A stretch of 64,000 bases of DNA from CAZGDB01 sp964524705 (GCA_964524705.1 CAZGDB010000003.1:36776-100775), one strand, 5' to 3'; shown: positions 26,307 to 35,762, counted from the stretch's first letter. Notes: generated by a model not told the origin, from the sequence alone. Numbers and translations are program-made.

Positions 26307-27014
26307 ATGGGACAACCTACCTATGCAAGTGTTCATCAACACTTGCTAGATCTCACTACAAAGACTCCTGAACAAGCGGCCCGTTTTTTTAAAACGGGCC
26401 CTGGTGAATACAGTGCGCATGATCGCTTTTTAGGGACAACCGTACCTACCCTAAGACAACTGGCCCGTACGTATGCTGTGTTGTCGGATAAAACCTGTTT
26501 ACAACTGCTGCACTCCAAATTTAATGAAGAACGTTTATTAGCTTTATTTATATTAGTGAATAAATACCAAAAGGCGGATACGCCACAAGATAAAGAACAT
26601 TACTATCAATGTTATTTAGAGCATCGCACCCAGGTCAATAATTGGAACCTGGTCGATAGTTCAGCCCATTGGATTGTAGGTGCACACTTATGGGAGCGTA
26701 AAAAAGACCTGTTGCTAGAACTTGCAGCCTCAGATGACCTCTGGGAACGCCGTATTGCCATCGTAGCCACTTGGTATTTTATTAAGCAGGATAGCCATGA
26801 CTGGACCCTCAAACTCGCAAGAAGGCTCTTAGAGGACCCAGAAGACCTCATGCATAAAGCCACCGGATGGATGCTCCGAGAAGTCGGTAAAAAAGACGTA
26901 GAGACCCTACACCTATTTTTGGACAAATACGTCACCAAAATGCCCCGTACCATGTTGCGCTATGCCATCGAACGGCTTCCTGAAAAACAACGCAAGGCCT
27001 ATCTCTCCGCTTAA
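26307..27014 (+). CDS. AlkD-like DNA alkylation repair protein
   Basis: A 235-residue all-helical HEAT-like protein of the DNA alkylation repair (AlkD/AlkC) family, which removes alkylated purines. Family marks are VPTLRQLARTY, FNEERLLALFILVNKY, VNNWNLVDSSAHWIVG (the Trp and Asp used in the active site), LWERRIAIVATWYFI and DLMHKATGWMLREVGK. It begins 8 bases after the transglycosylase stop and is likely co-transcribed with it. It is convergent with the orphan operon, 5 bases between the two stops. Confidence 0.9.
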   Translation: MGQPTYASVHQHLLDLTTKTPEQAARFFKTGPGEYSAHDRFLGTTVPTLRQLARTYAVLSDKTCLQLLHSKFNEERLLALFILVNKYQKADTPQDKEHYYQCYLEHRTQVNNWNLVDSSAHWIVGAHLWERKKDLLLELAASDDLWERRIAIVATWYFIKQDSHDWTLKLARRLLEDPEDLMHKATGWMLREVGKKDVETLHLFLDKYVTKMPRTMLRYAIERLPEKQRKAYLSA

Positions 27015-27019
27015 GAAAT

Positions 27020-28714
27020 TTATTTTTTAGGAACAGTCAAGGGAGGTAAGTGCTTACCTGTAGGATGACGACTATGACTGACGCCTTGTTCTATGACTTT
27101 ACTTTTTGCAGGGGCATGTAGATAGGCTTTCACAACCTCTAGTTCTATTTTTTCATAACTTTGACGTACTTCTGGAGAAAGTGTGGTGGGCAATAACCTG
27201 TTTAGAGTATTTTTAAAAAATGTTTTCCAATCAGTAGATTTTAAACCCCATACCTTTGTAACGCTCGTTTTAGGTTTTTCACTTTCTATGCGTGCATCTT
27301 GTAACGCTGCCGCACTTAAATGTTGACTCACCACAAACTGTTCCACACTGTCTTGTAATAGTTGATGTTTCACACGAGGGGGGATATCGCCTCGCAAAGG
27401 TAATAATTCTATAACAGTGGCAATTTCACGCTCCAGATCTGCTGCAGGCATGACACCAGCATATTCTTCTTCTAACTGTTTTTTTAAGGTTTCCTGTAAG
27501 CCCGGTAACGCATACAAGGCATCTGGCATTCCATTTAATGGGTTTTTAATCCATTCCTCCAAAATGGGTTGTACGATTTGTTTTTTTGCAGCCAAGGCTT
27601 CTATCACCCATGTGGAAAAAAAATCATGAAAAGCTTTAAGTTCCATGGTTTTTGTATTGGCATAGTTCACCTTCACACAAGAATGCTGACTTGCTAAAAC
27701 CCCAACACTCATATTAATCATGGCATTAGAACATCCGGCAGTACTACCTTCAAAATCTATCACCGAATTATGCTCTGCATCTTGGGAATTACCGGCCTCA
27801 TACATGGCCTCAATCCAACGGTTTAAAAAATCTTCTCTGTCTTCCAGGGGAATTTCACGCACATCGTTCAATGCCTGCCAAAACACAACAAAGAGTTCAG
27901 GCATCGTAAAGGTTTTAGTGGGCGTCATATTGCTCACCGTAAAACGATACATCCCATACAACTCTTCCCTGCTGCGTTTATTATATTTCTTTGCGTCAAT
28001 TTTAGCATTCATCGCGGCTTTAAAAGAAACTATCGCATCTTTCAATTTAGGACTACTAGGCCGCAGTTGCTGTATAAAGCTTTGTAAAGCATGGTATGCG
28101 GAAGTCCTAACAGGTGAAATAGCGCCAGGCTTCAGATAACCATATTTATCTAATAGTTTTTCGATAGAGTGCTGTACAGACACTAAGACCGCTTTGTTTT
28201 CAACACTTTCTTGCGGGTTCAAGCTTTCTACTTCCTGTGTAGCCATCGTTGCAGCACTAATACGCAAACCCTTTTCTTGTATTAGGTAGTCTACTATCTT
28301 TTGATATTTTTCTTTTTGCTCTCGCAAAGTGGGTGCATCAGAAAGCTGAGTCGCTTTTAAGTCTTCTAATAACCCATAACAATAATCAATCAAAGGTTCG
28401 TTTTTTTGACCGTACGTTCCAGTTAAGACATCCTTATGCGCTGCCTCAATAAACGCTGTGACTGAGTTAAAGGGTGCGTATAAAATACAATACCGCAAAA
28501 AAGACTGCTGAGCTTCTACATCAAAGGCAGCTAACTGCTGAGGGTTCGCAACATAAAACTCAACATAGGAAGCATTAAGCAACTCCATCCTATGCCACGC
28601 AGCAATCACCAAAGATGTTGAGGTATACTGAGGATCCTCTGCAGCGTAACTATATAAAACATCATAGTTGTATTCGCAGCCATTCCAATCGCTTTCTTTA
28701 ACCATGCCTGGCAT
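27020..28714 (-). CDS. Orphan protein, GCSNAMIN family member 2 (564 residues)
   Basis: Not recognised. It is collinear with the 614-residue protein encoded two genes upstream: both share NP-ES-ENKAVLVSVQ-SIE, the L-PGAI segment, YGMYRF/YGAYRF, a conserved acid-rich FE--T-GCSNAMIN motif (327-334 here) and VNYAN--TM--KAFH-FF. The C-terminus is basic and Pro-rich, ending LPPLTVPKK. No signal peptide or membrane span is seen. It is the last gene of a five-gene same-strand block, 14 bases after the preceding stop, with an AAGGG site. A secreted effector role is inferred from lifestyle and lack of known homologues. Confidence 0.75.
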   Translation of the reverse strand: MPGMVKESDWNGCEYNYDVLYSYAAEDPQYTSTSLVIAAWHRMELLNASYVEFYVANPQQLAAFDVEAQQSFLRYCILYAPFNSVTAFIEAAHKDVLTGTYGQKNEPLIDYCYGLLEDLKATQLSDAPTLREQKEKYQKIVDYLIQEKGLRISAATMATQEVESLNPQESVENKAVLVSVQHSIEKLLDKYGYLKPGAISPVRTSAYHALQSFIQQLRPSSPKLKDAIVSFKAAMNAKIDAKKYNKRSREELYGMYRFTVSNMTPTKTFTMPELFVVFWQALNDVREIPLEDREDFLNRWIEAMYEAGNSQDAEHNSVIDFEGSTAGCSNAMINMSVGVLASQHSCVKVNYANTKTMELKAFHDFFSTWVIEALAAKKQIVQPILEEWIKNPLNGMPDALYALPGLQETLKKQLEEEYAGVMPAADLEREIATVIELLPLRGDIPPRVKHQLLQDSVEQFVVSQHLSAAALQDARIESEKPKTSVTKVWGLKSTDWKTFFKNTLNRLLPTTLSPEVRQSYEKIELEVVKAYLHAPAKSKVIEQGVSHSRHPTGKHLPPLTVPKK

Positions 28715-28728
28715 AAATAACCCTTAAT

Positions 28729-30075
28729 TTATTTTTTTCTTGCTGGATGTTTTTTTTTAGATCCTGGAGTAGGCCCAATAAGCATACTGGTAGGTTCTGT
28801 ACTAGTCAATGGATTCACCCCCACTAGAGAACCTGTTCTTTGTATTGGGGTATACACACTGGAGGGGTGTGACAACACTGAATGCGCCTTCATAGACAAT
28901 GCTGAACCTGAGGGCTCTTTTGCAATCCCCAAGACTACGCGATGCAGTGCATTCTCCAGTTCTTTTTTTTCTTTCTCCAACACTGAAATTCTGCCCCCAA
29001 TCTCTTTAATAGCACCCAAATTTTCTTGACTATCTTTTTGTAAAGAATCCCCCATATTATCACGCACAAATTTTAAATGATGAGAACGCGCAGATCTTGC
29101 TAATCCTTTATTATTGCGGTTAATATTTTTATGCGCTTCCCGAACCGTATTTAGCTTCTCTATCTCCTGAACAACCTCATTCAACTTTTGTTCCAGCCCC
29201 CCTCTTTTTTTTATCAAATCCCTAGTAACTGCTTTTTCCTCCTCTAACAACTGTTGTATTTCTTTATATGCCTCCACCTCAGCAGCCTCTTTAGATGAAC
29301 GTCTTTTCACAGGAGTATAAGGATCTTTCGGTAAAACCAAAGGAGGGGTAACAACAGGAGACATTTGTTTAATATGCATGTTTGCAAGATCTAAAGCTTG
29401 GGAATAAAAAATCTTATTTTCCATATTAAAACCATACCCCTTCAATGCCGTTTTCAAAGCAGAGTATATTTCACTCGGATGATCTCTATAGCGTTGCGTA
29501 TACAACAAATCCGTATTATAAATTTTATCCATGACGGTTTTGAAAAGCTCTTTAACGGCATCACTCATGTTTTCAAAACCAGGATTAGTCACCGAATAAG
29601 CTTTAATCATCATCCGCAGCATATTATCAGAAACAAACCCAAGCCTATTCACAAAAGCTTCTTGAGCACTTTTTAAAACAGATTCATTAATTATACCCCC
29701 TAAGGTATTTTTAATCCTCTCATCGGAATGTTTCAAGTCTTTAGACCTCAGTATGATGTACCCAAGAATATCTCTCACATTATCCACAGACCCCATTTCT
29801 AATGCTTGCGTCAATCGGTCTGAAAAATAAACTGGATCTAAACTAAAAAGTGTTATTTTTGCACCCGTTTCTACTTCTCGCAGATCGCTATCCCGCACAA
29901 TCTCTAGTAGCTTTTTATAACTATCACTGGCGCCGATCATTCTTTTTTCAGCATCTGCATTAATAGCGCGATGCAACTCCGGTAGCATTTCCGCTAAACG
30001 TGCCTTCTCGAAGGTTTCCATAAAACCAAAGCGGCTATCAATCTTTAAACTCTCTAAAAAAGCTTGTATCTGCAT
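28729..30075 (-). CDS. Orphan coiled-coil protein (448 residues)
   Basis: Not recognised. The first 230 residues are helical, with alternating hydrophobic and charged positions. Residues about 262-400 form a long coiled coil (VEAYKEIQQLLEEEKAVTRD, LEQKLNEVVQEIEKLNTVRE, RISVLEKEKKELENALHRVV) with a short basic break near 325. The tail is Ser/Thr/Pro-rich and ends in a basic cluster KKKHPARKK. No signal peptide or membrane span. It lies between the two GCSNAMIN paralogues in the same transcription direction. Two palindromes precede its start. A scaffold or partner of its neighbours is possible but unproven. Confidence 0.72.
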   Translation of the reverse strand: MQIQAFLESLKIDSRFGFMETFEKARLAEMLPELHRAINADAEKRMIGASDSYKKLLEIVRDSDLREVETGAKITLFSLDPVYFSDRLTQALEMGSVDNVRDILGYIILRSKDLKHSDERIKNTLGGIINESVLKSAQEAFVNRLGFVSDNMLRMMIKAYSVTNPGFENMSDAVKELFKTVMDKIYNTDLLYTQRYRDHPSEIYSALKTALKGYGFNMENKIFYSQALDLANMHIKQMSPVVTPPLVLPKDPYTPVKRRSSKEAAEVEAYKEIQQLLEEEKAVTRDLIKKRGGLEQKLNEVVQEIEKLNTVREAHKNINRNNKGLARSARSHHLKFVRDNMGDSLQKDSQENLGAIKEIGGRISVLEKEKKELENALHRVVLGIAKEPSGSALSMKAHSVLSHPSSVYTPIQRTGSLVGVNPLTSTEPTSMLIGPTPGSKKKHPARKK

Positions 30076-30084
30076 CTTTACACC

Positions 30085-30115
30085 TCTAGCTAGAATAGTA
30101 ACTAGTCTCTAGTTA
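30085..30115 (-). promoter_or_regulatory. Two adjacent palindromes upstream of the 448-residue gene
   Basis: TCTAGCTAGA (30085-30094) is a perfect 10-base palindrome, and TAACTAG-TCT-CTAGTTA (30099-30115) is a perfect 7+3+7 inverted repeat. They share CTAG cores and end 9 bases before the ATG region. They may form an operator for an internal promoter or an RNA hairpin between genes. Confidence 0.4.
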
Positions 30116-30162
30116 ATATAAGCCGTTTTAAAAAAAGCAGCAGCTATATTTTAGGTGTAGCG

Positions 30163-32007
30163 CTAAGTCCCCGTACTCTTACCCTTTGATGCAACGACTG
30201 TAGGCTTTGCAGGCTTGCTAGAACTCGAAGGTCCTACTGTAGGTTGCTTTGCCTTTGCAGCAGAAGCAATAGTAGGTTTTTGAGTAACTGACACCCGTTC
30301 ACCTGCAGACTTATCAGCAGACTTACCAGTCACAGGTCGCTTAGAAGCAGAAGACGCAGAACTTTTTTCTTTTTCCTGAATAATCTGTAATATTTTTTTT
30401 CTAATTGCTTCTAAGATTACTGTCTTATAACTATTTTTTTCTTCTTGGGTGATTTGATAAGGAAACAACGCCACAAACTTATCCTTCAGGAAACCTTTCC
30501 AAAGTTCCGCTTTATTACCCCAGACCCCTTCCGATGTTGCTTGCTTTCCCCGAGCCTTCAACAACACTTCTTTTAAAAAGTGTACATCCAGACCTCGTCT
30601 TTCCACAAAATCATTGACCACTTCTTGCATCAATAACTGTTTTAGACGAAATGGGGGTGCACCTCTATAGGTTAAATTTTCAACAATCTCTTCTGAGATT
30701 TGCTTCAATTCTGTTGCGGGCATTAAAGCCTGATATTCTTTTTTTAGTTCTTCCATAAGATATTGCTTCATATCTTCATTATAAAAATCATCCGGAATAC
30801 CTTCACCTGGCTTTGCGACCCACTCTTCCATTTTTCTACGCAACCGCATTCTTTCTATTAACCCTGCTTGATTCCATTGTTGTTCTATTTTATCTGCAAA
30901 AAAACCATGGAAGGCCTTTTCGCTCATCGTTTGAGGATTCGCATAATTTACTTGAACCTCATTCGCTTCTGCAAAAGTTTTAATACTGGCTAAAATAGCA
31001 ATACTAGGATTAATCATTGCATTAGAACAACCATGCGTTGTATCTTCAAAACCTACAACCGGATTCTTGCCTTCTTCATGCGCATGCGCAGCTTCTTGCA
31101 TCGCAAAGACCCAACGTTCTAAATACTCTTGACGTTCTATATAAGGAACTTCTGTTTGTATAGATTGCCAAATAAGCGCAAAAATATCCTGCATCGTAAA
31201 TTTTTGCTTAGTATCTCTTACTACAAAACGATAAGCCCCATAAAGGGTTTTTCTGTTTTTTTCAGCAGCATCCATATAATGTTCAGTGTCTGTTTTAGCA
31301 TCCAACACTGCTTCAAAAGATTCAATCGCCTCTTGCACTAAAGGTTCCTGTCCTCGTGTTTTTTTCAAGTCACTCACCCAACCCCTAAAGGCTTCATAAC
31401 TCGTAGTTCCCGAAGGAGGAATAGCACCTGGACGTAAATACTGATATTTCTTTAAAAGATTCTCAATAGAATTTTGTACAGACACCAATACTGCTTTGTT
31501 TTCAGCACTCTCTTTTGGATTTATGCCAGCAACCACTTGTGCTTGAATAACAGAAGGCGTAACAGGAATATTTTGAATTCTGGTAAAATAATGAAAGGTT
31601 TCTTTAAATCCCGCACTAATACTGGCAAACTCAGGTTTATCAAAAAGCTCTTTGGCTTTATAGTCCGTAATAACCCCATGCAAAAAGTCTGAAATACCCA
31701 CAGCAGGGTTACCATATTTTTCATTGAGTAATGCAGGATTATTTTCAAGCAATAATTTTGCAGGTTCTAAAAAACCATACCCCAAACACATTTCAAAACA
31801 TTCTTTTTGATCTTGAATCGAAACATTCAAATCACCTACAGCTTCCTCCAGCTCTTCAAAAACAGCACTCTTAAAATTTTCACGCACCCCAAACATTTTT
31901 TCAAGAACATCTTGATAATCTTCTGAAGCATAATAGCCACGCGACAAGTTATGTAAGACTTGTAGGCTTCTTTCATACACAGCACGAGCATTCAGTGGGA
32001 TAATCAT
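30163..32007 (-). CDS. Orphan protein, GCSNAMIN family member 1 (614 residues)
   Basis: Not recognised. It aligns along most of its length with the 564-residue protein at 27020-28714; GCSNAMIN is at 326-333, almost the same position. Shared stretches include NPKESAENKAVLVSVQNSIE (about 163-182), YGAYRFVV, FTMQDIFALIWQ and VNYANPQTM. An ankyrin-like helical pair lies near residues 68-100. The tail from 548 is low-complexity, rich in Ser, Lys, Pro and Ala, unlike the paralogue's. No signal peptide or membrane span. It starts 39 bases after the 223-residue gene and belongs to the same operon. The conserved Cys could be catalytic or structural. Confidence 0.75.
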   Translation of the reverse strand: MIIPLNARAVYERSLQVLHNLSRGYYASEDYQDVLEKMFGVRENFKSAVFEELEEAVGDLNVSIQDQKECFEMCLGYGFLEPAKLLLENNPALLNEKYGNPAVGISDFLHGVITDYKAKELFDKPEFASISAGFKETFHYFTRIQNIPVTPSVIQAQVVAGINPKESAENKAVLVSVQNSIENLLKKYQYLRPGAIPPSGTTSYEAFRGWVSDLKKTRGQEPLVQEAIESFEAVLDAKTDTEHYMDAAEKNRKTLYGAYRFVVRDTKQKFTMQDIFALIWQSIQTEVPYIERQEYLERWVFAMQEAAHAHEEGKNPVVGFEDTTHGCSNAMINPSIAILASIKTFAEANEVQVNYANPQTMSEKAFHGFFADKIEQQWNQAGLIERMRLRRKMEEWVAKPGEGIPDDFYNEDMKQYLMEELKKEYQALMPATELKQISEEIVENLTYRGAPPFRLKQLLMQEVVNDFVERRGLDVHFLKEVLLKARGKQATSEGVWGNKAELWKGFLKDKFVALFPYQITQEEKNSYKTVILEAIRKKILQIIQEKEKSSASSASKRPVTGKSADKSAGERVSVTQKPTIASAAKAKQPTVGPSSSSKPAKPTVVASKGKSTGT

Positions 32008-32046
32008 AATAAAACACCTTTTTATTTTCGCTATCGCCCTGAAGGG

Positions 32047-32718
32047 TTAAGGGCGGCTTGGTTTTGCTTTTTTTTCATCACTCATTTTAGCTGCAGCTTC
32101 AGCTGCAGTAACAACACGATCTGCCGCTGCAAAGCGCACCATTCCCGTCTGTTTTACAAGAGGCACCTCCACATCACTTACAAATTTATCCAGTTTATTT
32201 TTATACGTTTCATCAGACTCCAAAGATACTGCCCTTGCCTGACTGATTACAGCATCCGCAAGTTTTGAAAATTCATTGTCTCGCATTTTTTTAACTGCAG
32301 CAATCACAAAATTATCTTGACCATTTTCTATCAAACTTAAAAAATTACTAGCAATAAAAGACACATCCACATTTTTCTCATCTTTCTTCAATTTATTTAA
32401 ATTGTTAAAAATATGAGCAAATTCCAGAATGCTAACTTTTTTAGCGCTAAAAAGATCGACAGTGTTTTTATTCTGTTCGACAAGACCAACAACCGCACCT
32501 GTTGCTTTTGTTGCCGCCATCTTTCTAGGGCCCTGTTTTTTTGTCATTCCATGTACGTCTTTTTGTTGTTCTGATACAGCAGCACTTAGAATCTGAATAG
32601 ACTGACCAGTCTGGTTGTCAAAGTCTGCCCGATTGCTATTTAATCGATCCATCAGTTGCACAATATCAATGTCGTCTTGCTGGTTGTCTTGCTGGTTTCT
32701 AAACTGTATTTTGCTCAT
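32047..32718 (-). CDS. Orphan protein (223 residues)
   Basis: Not recognised. It is helical, with a Gln/Asp-rich start (MSKIQFRNQQDNQQDDIDIV), a basic Ala-rich stretch near 64-75, and a C-terminus rich in Ala and Lys (AAEAAAKMSDEKKAKPSRP). No signal peptide or membrane span. Its ATG overlaps the stop of the 74-residue gene (ATGA), so the two are translationally coupled. Small acidic or helical proteins upstream of large orphans can be chaperones or co-secreted partners; this is only a possibility. Confidence 0.68.
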   Translation of the reverse strand: MSKIQFRNQQDNQQDDIDIVQLMDRLNSNRADFDNQTGQSIQILSAAVSEQQKDVHGMTKKQGPRKMAATKATGAVVGLVEQNKNTVDLFSAKKVSILEFAHIFNNLNKLKKDEKNVDVSFIASNFLSLIENGQDNFVIAAVKKMRDNEFSKLADAVISQARAVSLESDETYKNKLDKFVSDVEVPLVKQTGMVRFAAADRVVTAAEAAAKMSDEKKAKPSRP

Positions 32719-32939
32719 GGCCTTTTTTTATATTCAACAAGCATATCATTCAATAAATTATCAAAAGCTGTAACTTCCTCATCTATTGTACGCACGCTCG
32801 TGCTTTTCTGCAATCCCCCCTGAGAAGTAAAAACACCTACCCCTTCTAGATCTTTCGCACGTATAGTGTGTGATGAACCTGGACGTTTTTGGCCCCCTAA
32901 TCCTCTACTACCATTTTTTTTATCGGGATCTTTAGGCAT
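32715..32939 (-). CDS. Small orphan protein heading the five-gene block (74 residues)
   Basis: Not recognised. The N-terminal half is basic and Gly-rich (KKNGSRGLGGQKRPGSSH), the C-terminal half is a predicted helix (IDEEVTAFDNLLNDMLVEY). I chose the ATG at 32939 because GGAGG stands 9 bases before it; an upstream ATG at 32984 has none. It is translationally coupled to the next gene by ATGA. It is the first gene after the peptide transporter on the same strand, 120 bases past that stop. Confidence 0.6.
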   Translation of the reverse strand: MPKDPDKKNGSRGLGGQKRPGSSHTIRAKDLEGVGVFTSQGGLQKSTSVRTIDEEVTAFDNLLNDMLVEYKKRP

Positions 32940-33059
32940 ACTGCACCTCCACTCGTCATGAGCAATATCACGCTTATTTTTCAATAACTAAATAACTATC
33001 TCTGTCCTAGGATAAGACAGTTTTTGAAAAAAAAACGATATATTTTCTTGTATAGGTGA

Positions 33060-34502
33060 TTACTGTGTTTTAACAGCTAACAATGTCTTAAAATCCACTA
33101 CCCTATGCGCAAATCGCGCTGCTAAAGCGGCATCATGTGTAATTAATAGAATACTGAGCTGTTCTGTTTGATGGAGCATATGCAACAATTCTAAAACCTG
33201 TTGCTGTTGCAATACATCAATACTACTGGTCACTTCATCACAAATCAGTAACTGCGGTGTTCTGAGTAAGGCTCTGGCAATAGAGAACCGTTGTTTTTGT
33301 CCTCCCGATAGCTCATGCGGATAACGCGACAATAACGTTGTTTTTAAACCTACGGCTATGGTTTTAACCTCTATTAACGCTTGATGCAGGGTCCGATCTG
33401 GCGTATCCCATAGCGCATCTTCTAAAGACTGATAGATGGTTCTTCTGGGGTTAAAAGCCATAAATGGGTCTTGGGGGATCCACTGTATACTCCCTTTGGT
33501 AAACCCATTGCTATACGTTACCTGTCCGGTATAAGCGGTTAATCCTGCCAACGCGCGCGCAAAAGTACTTTTGCCACACCCAGAGCCCCCCATCAGTGCA
33601 ATAATCTCCCCTTTTTGAATCCTAAAATCCTGTACCGTCACTTCAAAGTGTTCTTTTTTACCCCAAAAGGTATGTCGAGGATATCCCACAGTCATATTGG
33701 AAACTGTTAATAGGGGCTGTACGGCAACAGTAGCAGGTGGATTTAAATAGGTTAACTCACTGGCACGTACTAAATTTTGTGTCACCGGATGTAAACTATG
33801 ATTGGCTAACTTATCTTTAATCACCCGTTCTATCAACTGCCCTTCAGCCATCACTATAAAATCATCCGTGACTTCACGGACTGTATGTAATTGATGACTA
33901 ATCCATAAAATACCCAAGGCATACTGTTTTTGTAACGCTTTTAATAACTTTAAAAAATCATTCACTAAAGCAGCATCTAAGGCACTAGTGGCTTCATCAC
34001 AAATCAACAACTCAACTCCCCGCATCAAGTTCATGGCAATCATAATCCGTTGTTTCATTCCCCCTGATAACTGATGGGGATAAGCGGCTAACACCCTTGG
34101 AATATGCTGCATTTGAACAGCTTCTAAAGCTTGTGTAGGCGTCATTTTACCCACATAGGCTTCTTGTAATTGACTCTGAATCGTCCGGACTGGATTTAAA
34201 GCTAACCCTGGATCTTGAAAAATCATTCCGATCTGCTCACGGCGCACCTTGCGCATTTGTATAGCATTTAAATCTAATAAATCCTGTCCCTTAAAGACTA
34301 TCTTACTCACAGGATCTATCACCAGCCCTGCTTCCAATAATTGCACTATAGACAACGCAGTGACGGTTTTACCGGAACCTGAACTCCCTAATAAAGTTAA
34401 CCACTGCCCTTCAGATACAGTAAACCCCACCTCACGAACTAAAGTGGTTTGAGGCTCACGTGCTAAATGGACCTTTAAGTTTTGAATCTCTAAAAGGCTC
34501 AT
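33060..34502 (-). CDS. Peptide ABC transporter ATPase with two fused ABC domains (YejF-like)
   Basis: Energises the adjacent permease pair. Two complete ABC domains are present in 480 residues: first Walker A GSSGSGKTVT, signature LSGGMKQR, Walker B LLICDEATSALD; second Walker A GGSGCGKSTF, signature LSGGQKQR, Walker B LLICDEVTSSID. The fusion of Dpp/Opp-type ATPases is the YejF arrangement, although the protein is shorter than E. coli YejF (529). I chose the ATG at 34502: it has AGGAGAG upstream and overlaps the permease stop by ATGA. A 36-codon longer form would run back into the permease gene. Confidence 0.9.
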   Translation of the reverse strand: MSLLEIQNLKVHLAREPQTTLVREVGFTVSEGQWLTLLGSSGSGKTVTALSIVQLLEAGLVIDPVSKIVFKGQDLLDLNAIQMRKVRREQIGMIFQDPGLALNPVRTIQSQLQEAYVGKMTPTQALEAVQMQHIPRVLAAYPHQLSGGMKQRIMIAMNLMRGVELLICDEATSALDAALVNDFLKLLKALQKQYALGILWISHQLHTVREVTDDFIVMAEGQLIERVIKDKLANHSLHPVTQNLVRASELTYLNPPATVAVQPLLTVSNMTVGYPRHTFWGKKEHFEVTVQDFRIQKGEIIALMGGSGCGKSTFARALAGLTAYTGQVTYSNGFTKGSIQWIPQDPFMAFNPRRTIYQSLEDALWDTPDRTLHQALIEVKTIAVGLKTTLLSRYPHELSGGQKQRFSIARALLRTPQLLICDEVTSSIDVLQQQQVLELLHMLHQTEQLSILLITHDAALAARFAHRVVDFKTLLAVKTQ

Positions 34503-35755
34503 AGTACTCTCCTTTTTGGATCCCAAACCTTTTGTACCCCATCGGCCAGCAAGTTCACCGACAACACTAACCCAAACATCCCGACAAAAGCCCCACATAA
34601 CGTCCACCACACGCTAGGTTCTCTAACCATCTCTAAGCGTGCGCCGTTAATCATGGTCCCCCAGGAATAAGATGCAGGATCTACCCCTATCCCTAAATAC
34701 GATAACACTGCCTCAGCAAGCACTAGCCCACTAAAATCTAAGATCACCGTAATAAGGACTAAGGGTAAAATATTAGGTAAAATTTGTCGTTTTAAAATTA
34801 ATAATAAAGGCATTTGTAAATTACGCGCTACATTCACATACTCTAACTCTTTAATCTGCAACGTCTGTGCACGCACCAACCTACATAAAGTCGTCCAACT
34901 CATAACTCCTAATAACGCACATAAAAGTAACAGCCGACTATCTGCCCTTTCCACTGCATTGGTGTTTTGCACTAATGCCTGCTCAAAAAAATTCTGTAAA
35001 GTTAACAAGCTAGCAGCAATTAACAATACCCCTGGAATTGCACTGAGCGTGGTATAAATATATTGAATCACATCATCCACCCAACCTTTACAATAGCCTG
35101 CTAATATCCCTAAACCTAAAGCAAAGGGTAACATAAACCAGGTGGTGACTACCCCTATTAACATCCCGGTACGTACGCCTTTGAGGCTCAAATACAATAC
35201 ATCTTCGCCAATTTTATTAGTCCCCAACACATGCCAATGCGGCACCAATACGACCATAAAGGTAATCAACACGACAATAAACCCTAAACTAAAGGCTAAG
35301 GTCTTATGAGGAACACAATGTAAAAGAACCATGAATGCGATACCGCTCACCCCTATCGCAAGCCAAAGACTTTCTTGTAAAGTACGCCATGATTGTTGCG
35401 CAGTATGAACGAGCAATGGATAGGCTGTATCCTGTGCCACCGTTGCTTTAGCAAAAATTAAACTTTGAGTTGCAAAAGGAGCTGAATAACTTACTTCTTC
35501 GTTTTGAATCACTGTGTTAAATAACACATCCAACACGCTAATGGTATGATGATGCGCATCTACCCAATGTATAGAGTCCAATAAGGCAATCACTACATAA
35601 AACGCTAATAATACCGCTGCAAAAACTACTCTTTTTTGGTTAAATAACAAATATAGTTTATACCGCCCCGGAGCAGATTGTAGTAAATGTGCTAAGCCCA
35701 GTAGTGCACTGGCCACCATTGCCCATAACAAAAGGTCAGACCATAACCAGATCAT
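34499..35755 (-). CDS. Peptide ABC transporter permease (YejE/DppC-like)
   Basis: Inner-membrane permease with about six to eight helices. The binding-protein-dependent transport signature is in the C-terminal half: EYVNVARNLQMPLLLILKRQ, then PNILPLVLITVILDFSGLVL and the loop EAVLSYLGIGVDPASYSWG, which is typical for the DppC/OppC/YejE group. The N-terminal third carries extra helices, as in YejE. I chose the ATG at 35755 with GAGG six bases upstream; a GTG two codons earlier is possible. Four genes (binding protein, two permeases, ATPase) overlap or nearly touch, one operon. Confidence 0.88.
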   Translation of the reverse strand: MIWLWSDLLLWAMVASALLGLAHLLQSAPGRYKLYLLFNQKRVVFAAVLLAFYVVIALLDSIHWVDAHHHTISVLDVLFNTVIQNEEVSYSAPFATQSLIFAKATVAQDTAYPLLVHTAQQSWRTLQESLWLAIGVSGIAFMVLLHCVPHKTLAFSLGFIVVLITFMVVLVPHWHVLGTNKIGEDVLYLSLKGVRTGMLIGVVTTWFMLPFALGLGILAGYCKGWVDDVIQYIYTTLSAIPGVLLIAASLLTLQNFFEQALVQNTNAVERADSRLLLLCALLGVMSWTTLCRLVRAQTLQIKELEYVNVARNLQMPLLLILKRQILPNILPLVLITVILDFSGLVLAEAVLSYLGIGVDPASYSWGTMINGARLEMVREPSVWWTLCGAFVGMFGLVLSVNLLADGVQKVWDPKRRVL

Positions 35756-35762
35756 AAGCACC

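Noticed and set aside
33001..33030. Hairpin CTGTC/GACAG near the end of the transporter operon as its terminator
   Set aside because: The stem is only 5 bases, and a T run is on the wrong strand for the transporter genes.
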